The notes beneath the pieces were generated by a model. The model ran no database searches. It saw only the letters and a program-made list of their open reading frames with translations, and was not told where the DNA came from. Source: Hymenopellis radicata (Eukaryota > Basidiomycota > Agaricomycetes > Agaricales > Physalacriaceae). Taken from it: a stretch of 10,263 nucleotides of DNA. The stretch is taken from assembly GCA_015501595.1 (NCBI GenBank), contig JADNRX010001383.1, positions 1 through 10,263 on the forward strand, in the 5' to 3' direction. A program made the position numbers and the translations under genes. This document shows, piece by piece, positions 1 through 8,527 of this stretch (positions are counted from its first letter, which is position 1; each line of letters opens with the position of its first letter).

Positions 1-274
1 TGACAAGAGGAACTTGAGTGCCGATCATGATCGAATGCTCAAAAGTGGGATGTAGACAGCTATTTTTATATTGCCTCATGCACAGTCAAAGACAGTCAAC
101 CGCCTTTTCAGTGGTGCGCATGGCAGCATGGTCCGCTGTTACCTTACATATAATACGAATTTGCAGAGATGTACATGCATACAGGAGAGCTTGATTTCCA
201 ACTATGTGATGCAAATAGAATATATGAAGCACACTATATACACTTGGGCCTTTGACAGGTTGTGTTATGTAGAT
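1..274. other. 3' flank of the kinase gene; no gene seen
   Basis: This is the sequence downstream of the stop codon of the minus-strand pyruvate dehydrogenase kinase gene and should contain its 3' untranslated region. It is A/T-richer than the neighbouring coding DNA. A 94-codon open frame on the plus strand (71-355) runs across the stop and last exon of the kinase gene, has no recognisable motif and is treated as chance. I see no canonical AATAAA on the minus strand. Confidence 0.5.
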
Positions 275-1810
275 CTAAGGCAAAGGCTCCCTACTGCTGG
301 AGAGCCTGTTCAAATGGATATACACATCTGTCCCGAACCCGTCCATCGCAATTAACCTCAGATCACCTCCGAAGTATCTGGCATACTAGAGATAATGTCA
401 GTAAGCAAGTGGAGTGAGGGTGAAGAGGTACTCACCAATCTTGACAACGGTAATCCGTACCCAAAGCCAGCCATGGGGGCCTTGAAGTCACTAGCATTGA
501 AATCCTCAGCCACACCCTGTCCCTCCATGGTCGTATACATGTACGTCCAGATCAACGGTATGGCGCTTCTCGGTATCCCACCTCCCTCATCACTAATCTT
601 GATGGTAATATCCTCCGTACCCTCCACAACAACCACCTTGATCGGCGGGTAATTCTCGCAATCCACGCCAAACCTTTCCACACCGCCCGCAGCGAGTTTT
701 TCAATAACTCGAAAACAATGTGGGACAAATGTCCCGGCACGTAGGCGAACTCCAGATGTGGTGGACATATGAGCTGCACAGGCGGACCACGGAACATGGC
801 ATAGTGCTCTTCACACACGAACCGCGCGTTCTCGATCGACTCTTGCACAATGTCGTGCACATTGGCGTTCGTGCAGATGATACCGACGTAGTCCGGATGG
901 GATCCTTGGCTGTTGAGGGCAATATGTTGCCCAATGAGGAATCGAATACCGATACGCGACATGTAGAAACGGTCGAGCCAGGCTTGAACGTCCAATCCTA
1001 TGTTCGGTGCATTGCAGCTCCGTTTCCACTCAAGAACCCCTTGAGCGACGGTGGTGACAGTAGGGTCGTGCCGCGTCTTGATTTGCTCCAGAGTTTTCGT
1101 AAATCGAGCATTATAATCCTGCACTTGCGGAGGAAGGCACAAGGATGATGGTGGAGAGAAATACCGCCGCTCCATGGGTACGCGAAGCTTCAGCTTATTA
1201 AAGCCGTTACCACTCTTTGTTGGAGGATGTGTTGTGTGGTTATACGACGCGTGCAGATGTGGATTGTTGGCGTAATCTTCTACCATCTGGGCAAGAGAAG
1301 GATTGGGTGTAGGCTCGGGTAACAAACCGTCGGATGCGGTGCCATTAAGCGCGCGGCGGACGTCCGGAGGCAAGTGTATCGGAGGAAATGTTATTAGCTC
1401 CTACACAATGATGAGCCAACGTTCCATAACCATCACAGTTACGCACCTCAAACGACTGGGCATACCAGTTCTTGACCTTTTTTATCGACGGCATATCGCT
1501 CAGGCTATGAGGCAGTTCATCGAGTTCCTTGACGCGATGTGCTAGGCGCACGGGCAATTCCTCTGAAATCCGAGTGAGTCATATTCCGGTCGTTGTCGCA
1601 CACGACGTACCCGCTAGGAACTGGCTCGCTTTCAACAACGTCCCCTGCGATGGATTCTGACCAAACAGCACCATCTGCTGCAGCGAAACTAGGATACATT
1701 AAATCTGGAAAAAGCAGACAATAGGGTTGCATACCTCCCGTCTGCGGGAATGACGCAAAGTGGTGTATCTTGTCCCATAGGCTGGGCGTTATGCGGAACA
1801 AGGCAGTCAT
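275..1810 (-). CDS. PDK1: Mitochondrial pyruvate dehydrogenase kinase (PDK/PKP family), five exons, one apparent frameshift
   Basis: Exons on the minus strand: 1810-1735, 1688-1611, 1562-1447, 1400-436 and 385-275. The introns are 46, 48, 46 and 50 bp, all GT-AG, and their phases fit. The family is GHKL-fold kinases that phosphorylate and inactivate E1-alpha of the mitochondrial pyruvate dehydrogenase complex. Seen: the N-terminal helical domain signature FASFPQTGV, then [23 protein letters not shown] and [10 protein letters not shown] (first 90 residues); N-box [10 protein letters not shown] (residues 321-330, Asn325); G1 box DEGGGIP (361-367); WTYMYTT (375-381); G2 box [11 protein letters not shown] (402-412); and a final exon with YFGGDL and [10 protein letters not shown]. 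Corrected length is 448 residues, normal for fungal PDKs. The frame breaks at about 681, between RAV and VERFG, and one extra base restores it. An in-frame ATG at 1924 exists, but the TATA-like box lies only about 10 bp before it, so 1810 is preferred. The close relative BCKDK cannot be fully excluded; PDK fits better. The symbol is generic, and the yeast counterparts are PKP1 and PKP2. Confidence 0.95.
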
Positions 1811-1932
1811 CCTGGGCTCATCAGTGGTCGCGCAGTGGTCGTCGTTGTATGCGCCGTGCTCTCCGTCGTCGTGGAGGTAGAAAGCAAAGTACTGGTGTGG
1901 GGGAGGGGGAAGCCCTGATTTCATTTCACATG

Positions 1933-1946
1933 TTATATATCACGTG
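1933..1946 (-). promoter_or_regulatory. Putative core promoter of the PDK gene: TATA-like box next to an E-box
   Basis: Read on the minus strand, CACGTG (1941-1946) is followed one base later by TATATAA (1933-1939 on the plus axis). The TATA-like sequence is about 125 bp upstream of the chosen ATG at 1810. CACGTG is the core bound by bHLH factors in fungi. That the pair works as a promoter is inferred from position and sequence only. Confidence 0.4.
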
Positions 1947-2086
1947 TCCACGAATCGCCGTGAAGCCGATTGGCTGCGCGTAAGTAATGGCGATCGTCAT
2001 TCTCATCTCAACCAAGGCTCGGTCTGCCTCGACTGGCAGTAGTCTGGCCGATTACGCTACTTGCTCGTCGTTCTCATCTCGGTTTC

Positions 2087-2197
2087 ATGCCTGCCAAGGC
2101 GCGCCCATTCATCAACAGAGTCTTCCCACCACCTGCGGTCACGGCAGTCCGTTGTCTTTCCGATCCGTTCAAAGTCCGTGTATTTCCGCAAGCTTGA
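2087..2197 (+). CDS. Possible small or decayed ORF, 36 codons, unrecognised
   Basis: An ATG at 2087 opens a 36-codon frame starting MPAKARPFINRVF and ending at TGA 2195. Its codons favour C at the third position (GCC, AAG, CGC, TTC, ATC, AAC, GTC), like the coding exons elsewhere in the window. After the TGA the same frame stays open for another 30 codons to TAA at 2288. It could be a first exon, a decayed gene piece or chance; there is no family match I can name and no clear splice donor joining it to a second exon. Confidence 0.18.
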   Translation: MPAKARPFINRVFPPPAVTAVRCLSDPFKVRVFPQA

Positions 2198-2429
2198 CAA
2201 GTCTTTAAGTTTGTGGAATGGGAATACTCAACGCCGCCAGAGTGTGCTACAAGCATTCAGCCTGTCAATCTATGTGTAACGCGACGGTAAATCCACGTCT
2301 GGAGTGCTAATTTCTTAGAACCGAGGCCTCAACAACAAGGGTTGGAATCACTCAAGCACAGTTCTGCATCTCGTTCCGGGTTACATTTCACCTCTGATCC
2401 GAACATATCAAGCCGGGAGGGCGCAACGC

Positions 2430-2477
2430 GGCCGAGACTCGTCGCGCTCAAGGAACGGCATTTTTCTAGTCTCGGCC
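2430..2477. repeat. Inverted repeat, 10-bp perfect arms
   Basis: GGCCGAGACT at 2430-2439 is the exact reverse complement of AGTCTCGGCC at 2468-2477, with a 28-base spacer. It is intergenic. It could form a hairpin or be a remnant of a mobile element end, but its length is within what a 10-kb window can show by chance. Confidence 0.4.
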
Positions 2478-3158
2478 TTCCGTAACGAAGTGAGTGGACC
2501 GCTCCTTCACACGACGGCCTCTGACCTAGGTTTGCCCGCGCATACTGAAAGACCAAGCTAGAGGTGATGGACTTGGACTATGTCTCCATGGGAGACAGAC
2601 AAGTTCTATTAACTCTGGATGGTGTCTATTAAGTTTTAATTCTATGTCGGTCATAGCTCTCAGGCGGGCACAGTTATTGGGCTTCCATTGTTCTGCCTAC
2701 TAGTACATTGAAATGTGGAACCACGCTCTACCAGTCATGACGGACAGGCCCATTTTCATGACGCCTCGTTGCCTGGATTGTCGCGAAAAGCTCATCACGC
2801 TCTCTTGGTCTTTCAGTCATCGCCTCAGCGCTTTCTGGCTCTTGAAAGCATGCTACGTAGTAACCCAAGCCAGCCGGAATCGTGTTTCAGGGCTTCGACC
2901 TCCGCGAACCAGGGCGTCTAGCGCGTTTGCTAGGGCGTACCTCCTGCTTCTGCTCGCCTTCTTCAGGGACTTGGGCCACTAGCGCGTCTCGCTCCAGCGC
3001 CACAAGACTAACAGGTTTGGCCTCCAGCCTTGAACCTCTCAGCGATCCAGAAAGCTTGAGGAAGACGGACTGAAGCTCCCTGTAAAACAAGGGTAGAAAC
3101 TCTTTGCTTGCCCACATGACGGAGCGCGTCGTGCGGACTGGAGTCGATTCATAGGTGC

Positions 3159-3235
3159 CTGAGAGCTTTCAAGCCGTTCAGTAAGGACAGACCGTGCGTA
3201 TGGTCCTGAGAATAGAACGGCTTTAAAAAGCTCAG
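3159..3235. repeat. Imperfect inverted repeat, 21-bp arms
   Basis: The left arm 3159-3179 and right arm 3215-3235 match as reverse complements at 17 of 21 positions, with a perfect 9-bp core (AAGCCGTTC against GAACGGCTT). The 35-base spacer contains a further pair, AGGAC at 3184-3188 and GTCCT at 3203-3207, so a two-tier hairpin is possible. Intergenic; origin unknown. Confidence 0.5.
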
Positions 3236-3754
3236 AGTCTATTTGTATTTGGCGAATGATCCATGCGGATGGACTCGGCCTTTGCCATTGTCAAATTGGC
3301 AATGAACGCCCGTCAATGATGTAGCACGTAGATATTATAGACGACTAGGTTTTGTATGGAATAGAATAGAGCAGTATTGGATAACTTTCCATAACGATTT
3401 TAGATTCAAAATCATCTTCAAACAGGTCAGGGACAGTTATCATCGTGAGTATCTAGTCGGAATGTAAACCATAAGCCTGTTTATCTACAATCACAAGAAA
3501 TAAGGACTCTCCAGTTTACCTGACTAGCAGGAAGCTATTGTATTGCCTCAGTGCTGAATTCCCACTGTTTCTAGGGAAAGTATTGGCCATTCCAGCTCAG
3601 TCAGGCTCCGGCAAACACCGCGATGTTGTTGAATAGTGGCGCAGCGGTCATGGCGCCCGTTATATCCACATTGGGATATGAACACGGCATGCCGACGCGA
3701 TGCCGCCTCCCTTCTGCCGAATTCGGATGTGCAAACTATCATTTTGTTACATCT

Positions 3755-3792
3755 GAGTCTGGAGGGAGGGTGCGCACCCCTCCTTCAGACTC
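3755..3792. repeat. 38-bp near-perfect palindrome centred on TGCGCA
   Basis: Two 17-base arms (3755-3771 and 3776-3792) pair at 14 of 17 positions around the self-complementary centre. The arms begin GAGTCT and end AGACTC. A second small hairpin, TTCAGA...TCTGAA, overlaps the right arm (3784-3802). The site lies about 200 bp downstream of the FunK1 stop codon. It may be a recognition site, the collapsed end of a small inverted-repeat element, or a transcript-end structure. Confidence 0.55.
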
Positions 3793-3993
3793 AAAATCTG
3801 AAGACGCTGTTTTGCCATCAAAAGTGGAGCGAACAGCGCGAAGACCCTTTAGGACGGTCGGCGGGCTCGGCAAGACAGCTTTTTCTCAACGTTTGATTGA
3901 ATTTAATCTACACAGTGTTATGGAAAGTCACCCATTATCGTAAAAGTAACATTTGTCTTCCAGCGAACCCTCTCCTTGCTTTGCCTCTCTTCG

Positions 3994-6391
3994 TCATTCG
4001 GCTTCCACACACGCACACTGCTTCTTGCGAACACCTTCCTCCTCCTCAGGCTCCTCACCCTCCTGGAACGCCCGTTTTGGAGGACGCTGAGCAGCCGCCT
4101 GAGCTGCGTCAAACTCAAAGATCACGTCCCTCACCGCCTTGTACCCAACCCGAGACTCGGACAACCGCTGATGGATAGCCAGGAAGCCATTATGTAGGCA
4201 CTGATAGTATCCTCCTTGGAAGAACTTTGAGTCCCAGCGTGTCAAGGACCGGAAATCGGGGTCGAGCGGTTCCGTAGCCTCAACGTCCCGGTAGAGTCCA
4301 ATGAGAACGTCGAAACATCTCAACCCTTCGACAAGAACCGATCCCTCTGGAACTCGCCCATACAGCGCAGTGAGAGCATCGACAGCGGACCTAGCGTTGT
4401 TGTAGTCAAGGAGAAAGCCGCGGCGCTCGGGCGAGCCATCCTTCTTGAGCTGGTCACGATAATACTGAACATCGCGTCGGATTTGGGCCGTCTCAGCGGC
4501 GTTTACACAATCCGGGACGTTATCGAATAAGAACCGGACGTATATCCATAGCGCGGCTTCGAGGTCGTGGGCGAAATTGTGCCGGAAGAACGGCGTCCTA
4601 ATGGCTTTTTCGTTCGACGTGGGCGGAATAAAATAATGGGATCGGCTTGCATACTCTACAGCCATGTAGCCTGGAGTACCCTGAAAGTTGTCTAGCACAA
4701 GGTATAAGTATATGTTTAGAAAGACTTACAGTTGTGGATTTCTCGGTGAAGCGGGCGTCGTAAGGTCTGGCATATTCAAGGTCCGAGATCTTCAGTTGCC
4801 AGCCATTGGCCGATGGATACATTAAAACATTCCCGGAACTGACATCGTGATGGGTAAAGCCTGCAAGGCGCATATAATAAAGGCCTAGCAGACGTCAGTT
4901 TGGAGCAAGTAGAAGAGAAAGTTCCTAGACAGTACCTTGAATGAGTTGAGCCATTCCCAGAGCGAAAGTCGCATAACCAGACAACCTGGATATGCAGCAG
5001 CACTCCTCCTCAAATACCACTCTTCTGTGAGTTTTCGCCTGGAGCTTCGGGAGATCTTTGGGCGCCTCTATATCCTTACAATCATACGATGCGGAATAGG
5101 TCATCATGCTAAAGTCAGACTCAGGCACAAGTGCCATATCGACCGCGCCGTTGAACTCGACAGCTGCATCCAATGCGATCGTCAAAAAGAATTTTTTCGC
5201 GTCTTCTGCCAGCAGACCCGTCGTACCCAGAGGACATTCGTCGGCAGGTACGCCAACTTTGTCCAAGTCCCGAAGCGCATCAAAAATTGCCGTCTGGATT
5301 TCCAGCTCGCCTTTCACAATCGACAATGGCCAGAAATCTTTCAACACCATTCTCTTCCCTCTGCGAGCCATGGTCTCGGGGTCCAATTCTGTCACTGTCC
5401 ATACCCGCGGAGCATGAGTAACGACGTCAAGGTTTTTGAGTTGGGCAAGAGGTCGGCCGAGCGTCTGGTAGATTTTGGCGCCAATATGGAATCGATACTG
5501 AGTGTAGCCATAAGCGTCGACGCGAACGCGCGTGATGGTCGGATCGTAGCCGAGTTCCTCGCGAAAGCAAACATCATGAATATCAGAAAAGCGTATGAGA
5601 TGTTCCGGTTCCTGCAGCCAATGAGTTACATACTTAAATGTGGATCATAAGACAAGCAACTCACTGTGTGGTAGTCAAAGGGACTAGAAACGGCGATGTG
5701 GGATCGCGAGAAGTGGAAGAAGGTCATGGTCTTGCCCACAATTGTGAAGGCGGTCATAGAACGACGAGCGGGATCAGAGTAGAGTATGTGACTAGCCGCC
5801 GCGACAATGTCGATTTGTGTCTATGAAAACATGCTCAGTTCAAACACGCCAGAAGTTGAAGTAAGTAATGCGCACATCTGGATGGTAGTCATACGACTTT
5901 CTAAATCTTGCGACAGAACTGATATCTTCGAGGGGAGCATCGTCACGTCGTCCACCTTCGCCAGTCAACGACGATACAAGAACGAACTGGGCGTTTGTCT
6001 CGACAGGTTTCTCGAGAAGTGCGGAGTTCATGGTCCGACCGGGGTTGGATATCATCCTCGCTGTAGCACCGCCCAGCTTGTCCTTGCCCGCGTCCCAAGA
6101 CAGACATATCTCATGGATCTTGTCTGCAATGGACTGCAGATGAGCGAATCTCGCATCCTCTGTCATGGCGTCGACTCTGATTTTGGCCCATCGTCTCTTT
6201 CTCAAAAGCCTGGACTCCTGCAGTTTGGAAATGACGTGGGAAACAAGGTCCTGGTTGTCCGTTTCGGTAAGCCTATGAATGGCGAGGTGGTTGTCGGTGA
6301 AGGCAGTGGTGGAAAGAGTAACCGAATTATGAAGGATTTTCTTGTTGAGAATTTTGACCTGATCGCTGAGAGGACGCCGCGGCGAATCCAT
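3994..6391 (-). CDS. FunK1-type fungal protein kinase, five exons, complete
   Basis: Exons on the minus strand: 6391-5876, 5820-5665, 5611-4936, 4884-4730 and 4680-3994. The introns (55, 53, 51, 49 bp) are all GT-AG and join into one 729-residue frame. The family is a divergent eukaryotic-like kinase group greatly expanded in agaricomycetes; substrates are unknown. Seen: an N-terminal FunK1 extension (roughly residues 1-300), the candidate ATP-anchoring lysine in VLKDFW (Lys315), catalytic loop HHDVSSGN (461-468, Asp463 and Asn468), SDLE in place of DFG (Asp484), the activation-segment end GTPGYMA (502-508), and HDLEAALWIYVRF starting at 539, which is diagnostic of FunK1. The C-terminus has a Glu-rich tract (about 708-716) and a short basic, Cys-containing tail. 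All core catalytic residues are present, so the enzyme may be active. The acceptor at 4681 was chosen over an upstream TAG because only it keeps the frame. The start ATG (6391, context TCCATGG) is the first in the exon frame; an upstream exon cannot be excluded. Confidence 0.95.
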
Positions 6392-6532
6392 GGACGCGGT
6401 TAAGACGTGGATGTCGATCCTGAGGGTGGTGGTGAATGAGGTCTACGAGGTAGTGGACTCGTTATGAGGTGAATGCTCGTAGACAACAAAGAACACTGTG
6501 CATGCCAGTGTTGTGACGGCTTCACAATGAAG

Positions 6533-6538
6533 CACGTG
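6533..6538. promoter_or_regulatory. CACGTG box upstream of the FunK1 gene
   Basis: This palindromic E-box lies 142 bp upstream of the FunK1 ATG at 6391, at nearly the same distance as the CACGTG upstream of the PDK start. Function is inferred from position only; about 2.5 such hexamers are expected by chance in a window of this size. Confidence 0.3.
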
Positions 6539-7950
6539 GTTCCGTGTTTGCCACAATAGAATAGCAGACAGAACAATGGCAACCCAAAAAGGCAACGGGT
6601 AAACTGTGCGCGCCTTAAGATCAAAGGCGAGGTAAATCGAAAACCACCTACGCCAAATTATATCGCCATTACAGTAACACAGCCTGTAACTGGTATCATA
6701 AAGTTGGTGTCTGCAGTTGTGGAAGCTAATTCAGAGGTCAGCCAGCAAACAGAGACAAGTAAAAAGACCGCTGACACGAAGCTTGAAAGTCATCTTTTTT
6801 TTTGACGAGTCCGAGCTGTCCAGTCGGCATTGACGCGTTGGCTGAGAAGAGAAAGTTGAACCTAAAACAATGTCCATACGACAGCCAGGCGGAAGAGACT
6901 GTAATCGATGTAAAATTGCAACCGAGACGAGTGCGCCGCTAGTGCTGAGTTCTGTCTTTTGTCCTTCGAGACGCCATCCGTTTTTCTTCGGCGATACCCA
7001 TAGTACCCCAAGGCTTGTAAGAGCAGTCTTTGCAACTGAGCTCGGTCAAATGTAATCAGGTGAACTCACCCACCATTGCAGCCTGTAGGTTTGCTACTAG
7101 ACTCCGTCGCGGACTTGACTTGCTCGTGAGCATGTCTGCAGGTAATACTTTTTCATAAGTTCAAGGTTAAAAGTCATAGCTGGCGCTTTGACTCCACGTC
7201 AAGACCTCTGGTCCCATCTGGTCCAAAAAAATCAATCCTTCCTTCCTTTCGAGATGACTTTTTAGTGGGCTTACAAGTGAATTCGACAGGCTGAGCCATG
7301 TTGAATGTTTCTGGCGCCGCTCATGAGTCTTCTCAGCAGTTCTCAGCAATCTTCGTACCGTTCCGGACACGTTCCTGGGAGTCAGAAGTAAACGTAGCAA
7401 ACTGATCGACATCACGGCTTTTCCCTTCCCTTTCCTCAATAGCACTGCATATCGTTGATGATCCAACGCTAACGGCGCGTCCCACCAAACTTCGCTTTCT
7501 CCGGTGAGCGTCTCCGCTGCAAATGCAGAGTTCGACTTGAGCGGCCGCGAGAACAGAGAGCCACATGTAGGTCTCACAAATCCTGCCATCACATTCGCCC
7601 GGGACCATCAGCGCTCGGAGCTGGCATTGATGTTGATTAGACGCGTGTCTACAGAGGGTTTGAACAGTTCGTGTTTCTATATGGCTGTTACATTGAACGC
7701 GCGTCGACGCATTCATAATGTTGTTGAAAAGGAGTCGCTATTATCCGTTAGATCGGTATCATCGTTACAAGTAGACGCTATAGCTGGCTCGTTCCAATCG
7801 TATCCTGAGTATACATTCTTTCAAATTACATGAGTGCTGAAGACAAGCTTGACCATAGGACTCCTACTACCCCGCTTTCTTATATCGTACTCGTAGTCCT
7901 GGACACCGATAAGATATTATGTTCTTCCAGCGCCCGCCGCATTGCTGCCG
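6539..7950. other. Region without a supported gene
   Basis: This is the 5' flank of the FunK1 gene followed by about 1.2 kb of sequence of unclear nature. The longest frame is 141 codons on the minus strand (7167-7592). It overlaps a 127-codon minus frame and a 109-codon plus frame, and none has a recognisable motif or intron signals. A run of T lies at about 6794-6803. The plus-strand side nearest 7950 may include decayed upstream parts of the repeated coding segment described next. Confidence 0.45.
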
Positions 7951-8069
7951 ATGCGACGTTGGCAAACACACTATCTTCTGCTCTCGAGACGAATCCTCTT
8001 AACCATCCTCTTCGCCTTAATCCGCGCACCAAGTGTGAAATGCCAGCTCAGCATCTTCATCACGGATAA
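7830..8069 (+). pseudogene. Decayed coding fragment holding plus-strand copy of an inverted repeat pair (core 7951-8026)
   Basis: The core 7951-8026 aligns with the reverse complement of 9886-9961 at about 59 of 75 positions, with one 5-base gap (CATGG absent here after 7981). Most differences are transitions, and where both copies are read in the frame open in the other copy (ANTL, then SR, then LTILF and LIR) many fall at third codon positions (TTG/TTA, TTT/TTC, ACG/ACA). So both descend from a coding sequence in that frame. In this copy the gap throws the frame: ATLANTLSSA is in one frame and SRRILLTILFALIR in the next. A hydrophobic stretch (YIVLVVLD) precedes the core. From memory the arrangement faintly recalls the end of fungal multi-span membrane proteins such as DUF6533, but I would not name it. 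Confidence 0.45.
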
Positions 8070-8246
8070 CGTCAATGAGTACATCGGAGAAGATAACTGT
8101 CGAGAGTATCTTCTGCCCGATCTCCCAATGACCGTAGACGTGTCGGCCTCTCATCGTCAGATGAAGCGGTCGTTGGCTCGGAGAAGCGCAGTACGTCCTG
8201 GACAACATTTATGTCGCTGAAGTGGTTAGCAAAACATGGCATGGAC

Positions 8247-8295
8247 AGAGACTGCGTCGAGCATGTATAGCGCTTGCATGTTCGACGCAGTCTCT
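8247..8295 (+). repeat. 49-base hairpin with a 21-bp stem
   Basis: The arms 8247-8267 and 8275-8295 are reverse complements at 19 of 21 positions, with a 7-base loop. In plus-strand RNA both non-Watson-Crick positions become G-U pairs, so all 21 positions pair; in minus-strand RNA they would be A-C mismatches. The site lies between the plus-strand repeat copy and the 3' end of the unknown minus-strand gene. It could be a small-RNA precursor, a transcript-end structure or a mobile-element relic. Confidence 0.6.
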
Positions 8296-8422
8296 CCTCC
8301 AAGAGCGTTAGACGTGCGAGAGCGCCAGCGAAACATTCGTTTCGTTCGCCGTCGCTTTCGTGGTAAGTTCATAGGCGGGCTCTGCTGATGGATCGTCGGC
8401 GCAAAATCGATGGCGTTCCACT

Positions 8423-8480
8423 CTGCAAATTATGGGACAGTGAGCGGTTAAATGTGCAGAGACGCAGAATAGCAGCTTAC
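8423..8480 (-). other. Intron-like segment (GTAAGC...TTTGCAG)
   Basis: On the minus strand a 58-bp segment starts GTAAGC, has a CTCAC branch-like site and ends ATTTGCAG, matching the size and signals of the introns in the two kinase genes. It lies just downstream of the stop of the unknown gene, in the middle of an alternative open minus frame (8308-8877). It may mean that the 3' end of that gene is built differently from the model given. The exon that would follow is open in two frames and neither is recognised. Confidence 0.3.
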
Positions 8481-8527
8481 TACGAGGTTTGACGAAAACG
8501 TTCAAAATCATTGTTCCTCGCAAAGCG

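Larger units (their letters stand above)
1947..3993. other. Intergenic region without a supported gene
   Basis: About 2 kb lies between the 5' end of the PDK gene and the 3' end of the FunK1 gene. All open frames here are under 110 codons, overlap one another on both strands and carry no motif I recognise. It contains one short coding-like stretch (2087-2290) and three inverted repeats, listed separately. The part from about 3236 to 3550 is A/T-rich and featureless to me. Decayed transposon sequence is possible but cannot be shown from this window. Confidence 0.5.

Noticed and set aside
720..1148. A 142-codon plus-strand frame opposite the PDK gene
   Set aside because: Fully antisense to the conserved exon 4 of PDK, with no motif of its own.
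1810..1924. Upstream in-frame ATG at 1924 as the PDK start
   Set aside because: The extra 38 residues are not family-like, and the TATA-like box at 1933-1939 is too close to allow this ATG in the mature transcript.
2573..2600. Short hairpin around TGTCTCC-ATG-GGAGACA
   Set aside because: Seven-base arms with a three-base loop are expected several times by chance in this length, and nothing nearby supports a function.
2887..3117. A 76-codon minus frame with a basic tail, considered as a transposon remnant
   Set aside because: No diagnostic transposase or gag residues, and not extended in any frame upstream or downstream.
3623..3943. Overlapping plus-strand frames of 106 and 86 codons
   Set aside because: They run through the 3755-3792 palindrome, overlap each other, and show no motif or codon preference.
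4681..4695. Alternative splice acceptor (GCTAG) 11 bases upstream of the chosen one in FunK1 intron 4
   Set aside because: It would give a 38-bp intron and the wrong frame. The CAG at 4681-4683 gives a 49-bp intron and restores the GTPGYMA motif in frame.
4937..5650. A 237-codon open frame on the plus strand, the longest in the window
   Set aside because: It lies opposite FunK1 exon 3 and runs through its intron boundaries. The minus strand carries conserved kinase motifs and consistent splice sites there, so this frame is a shadow of their codon use.
7167..7592. A 141-codon minus-strand frame in the otherwise empty region
   Set aside because: No recognisable domain, no intron signals, and open frames overlap it on the same and the opposite strand. 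A frame of this length is roughly what chance allows in 10 kb.
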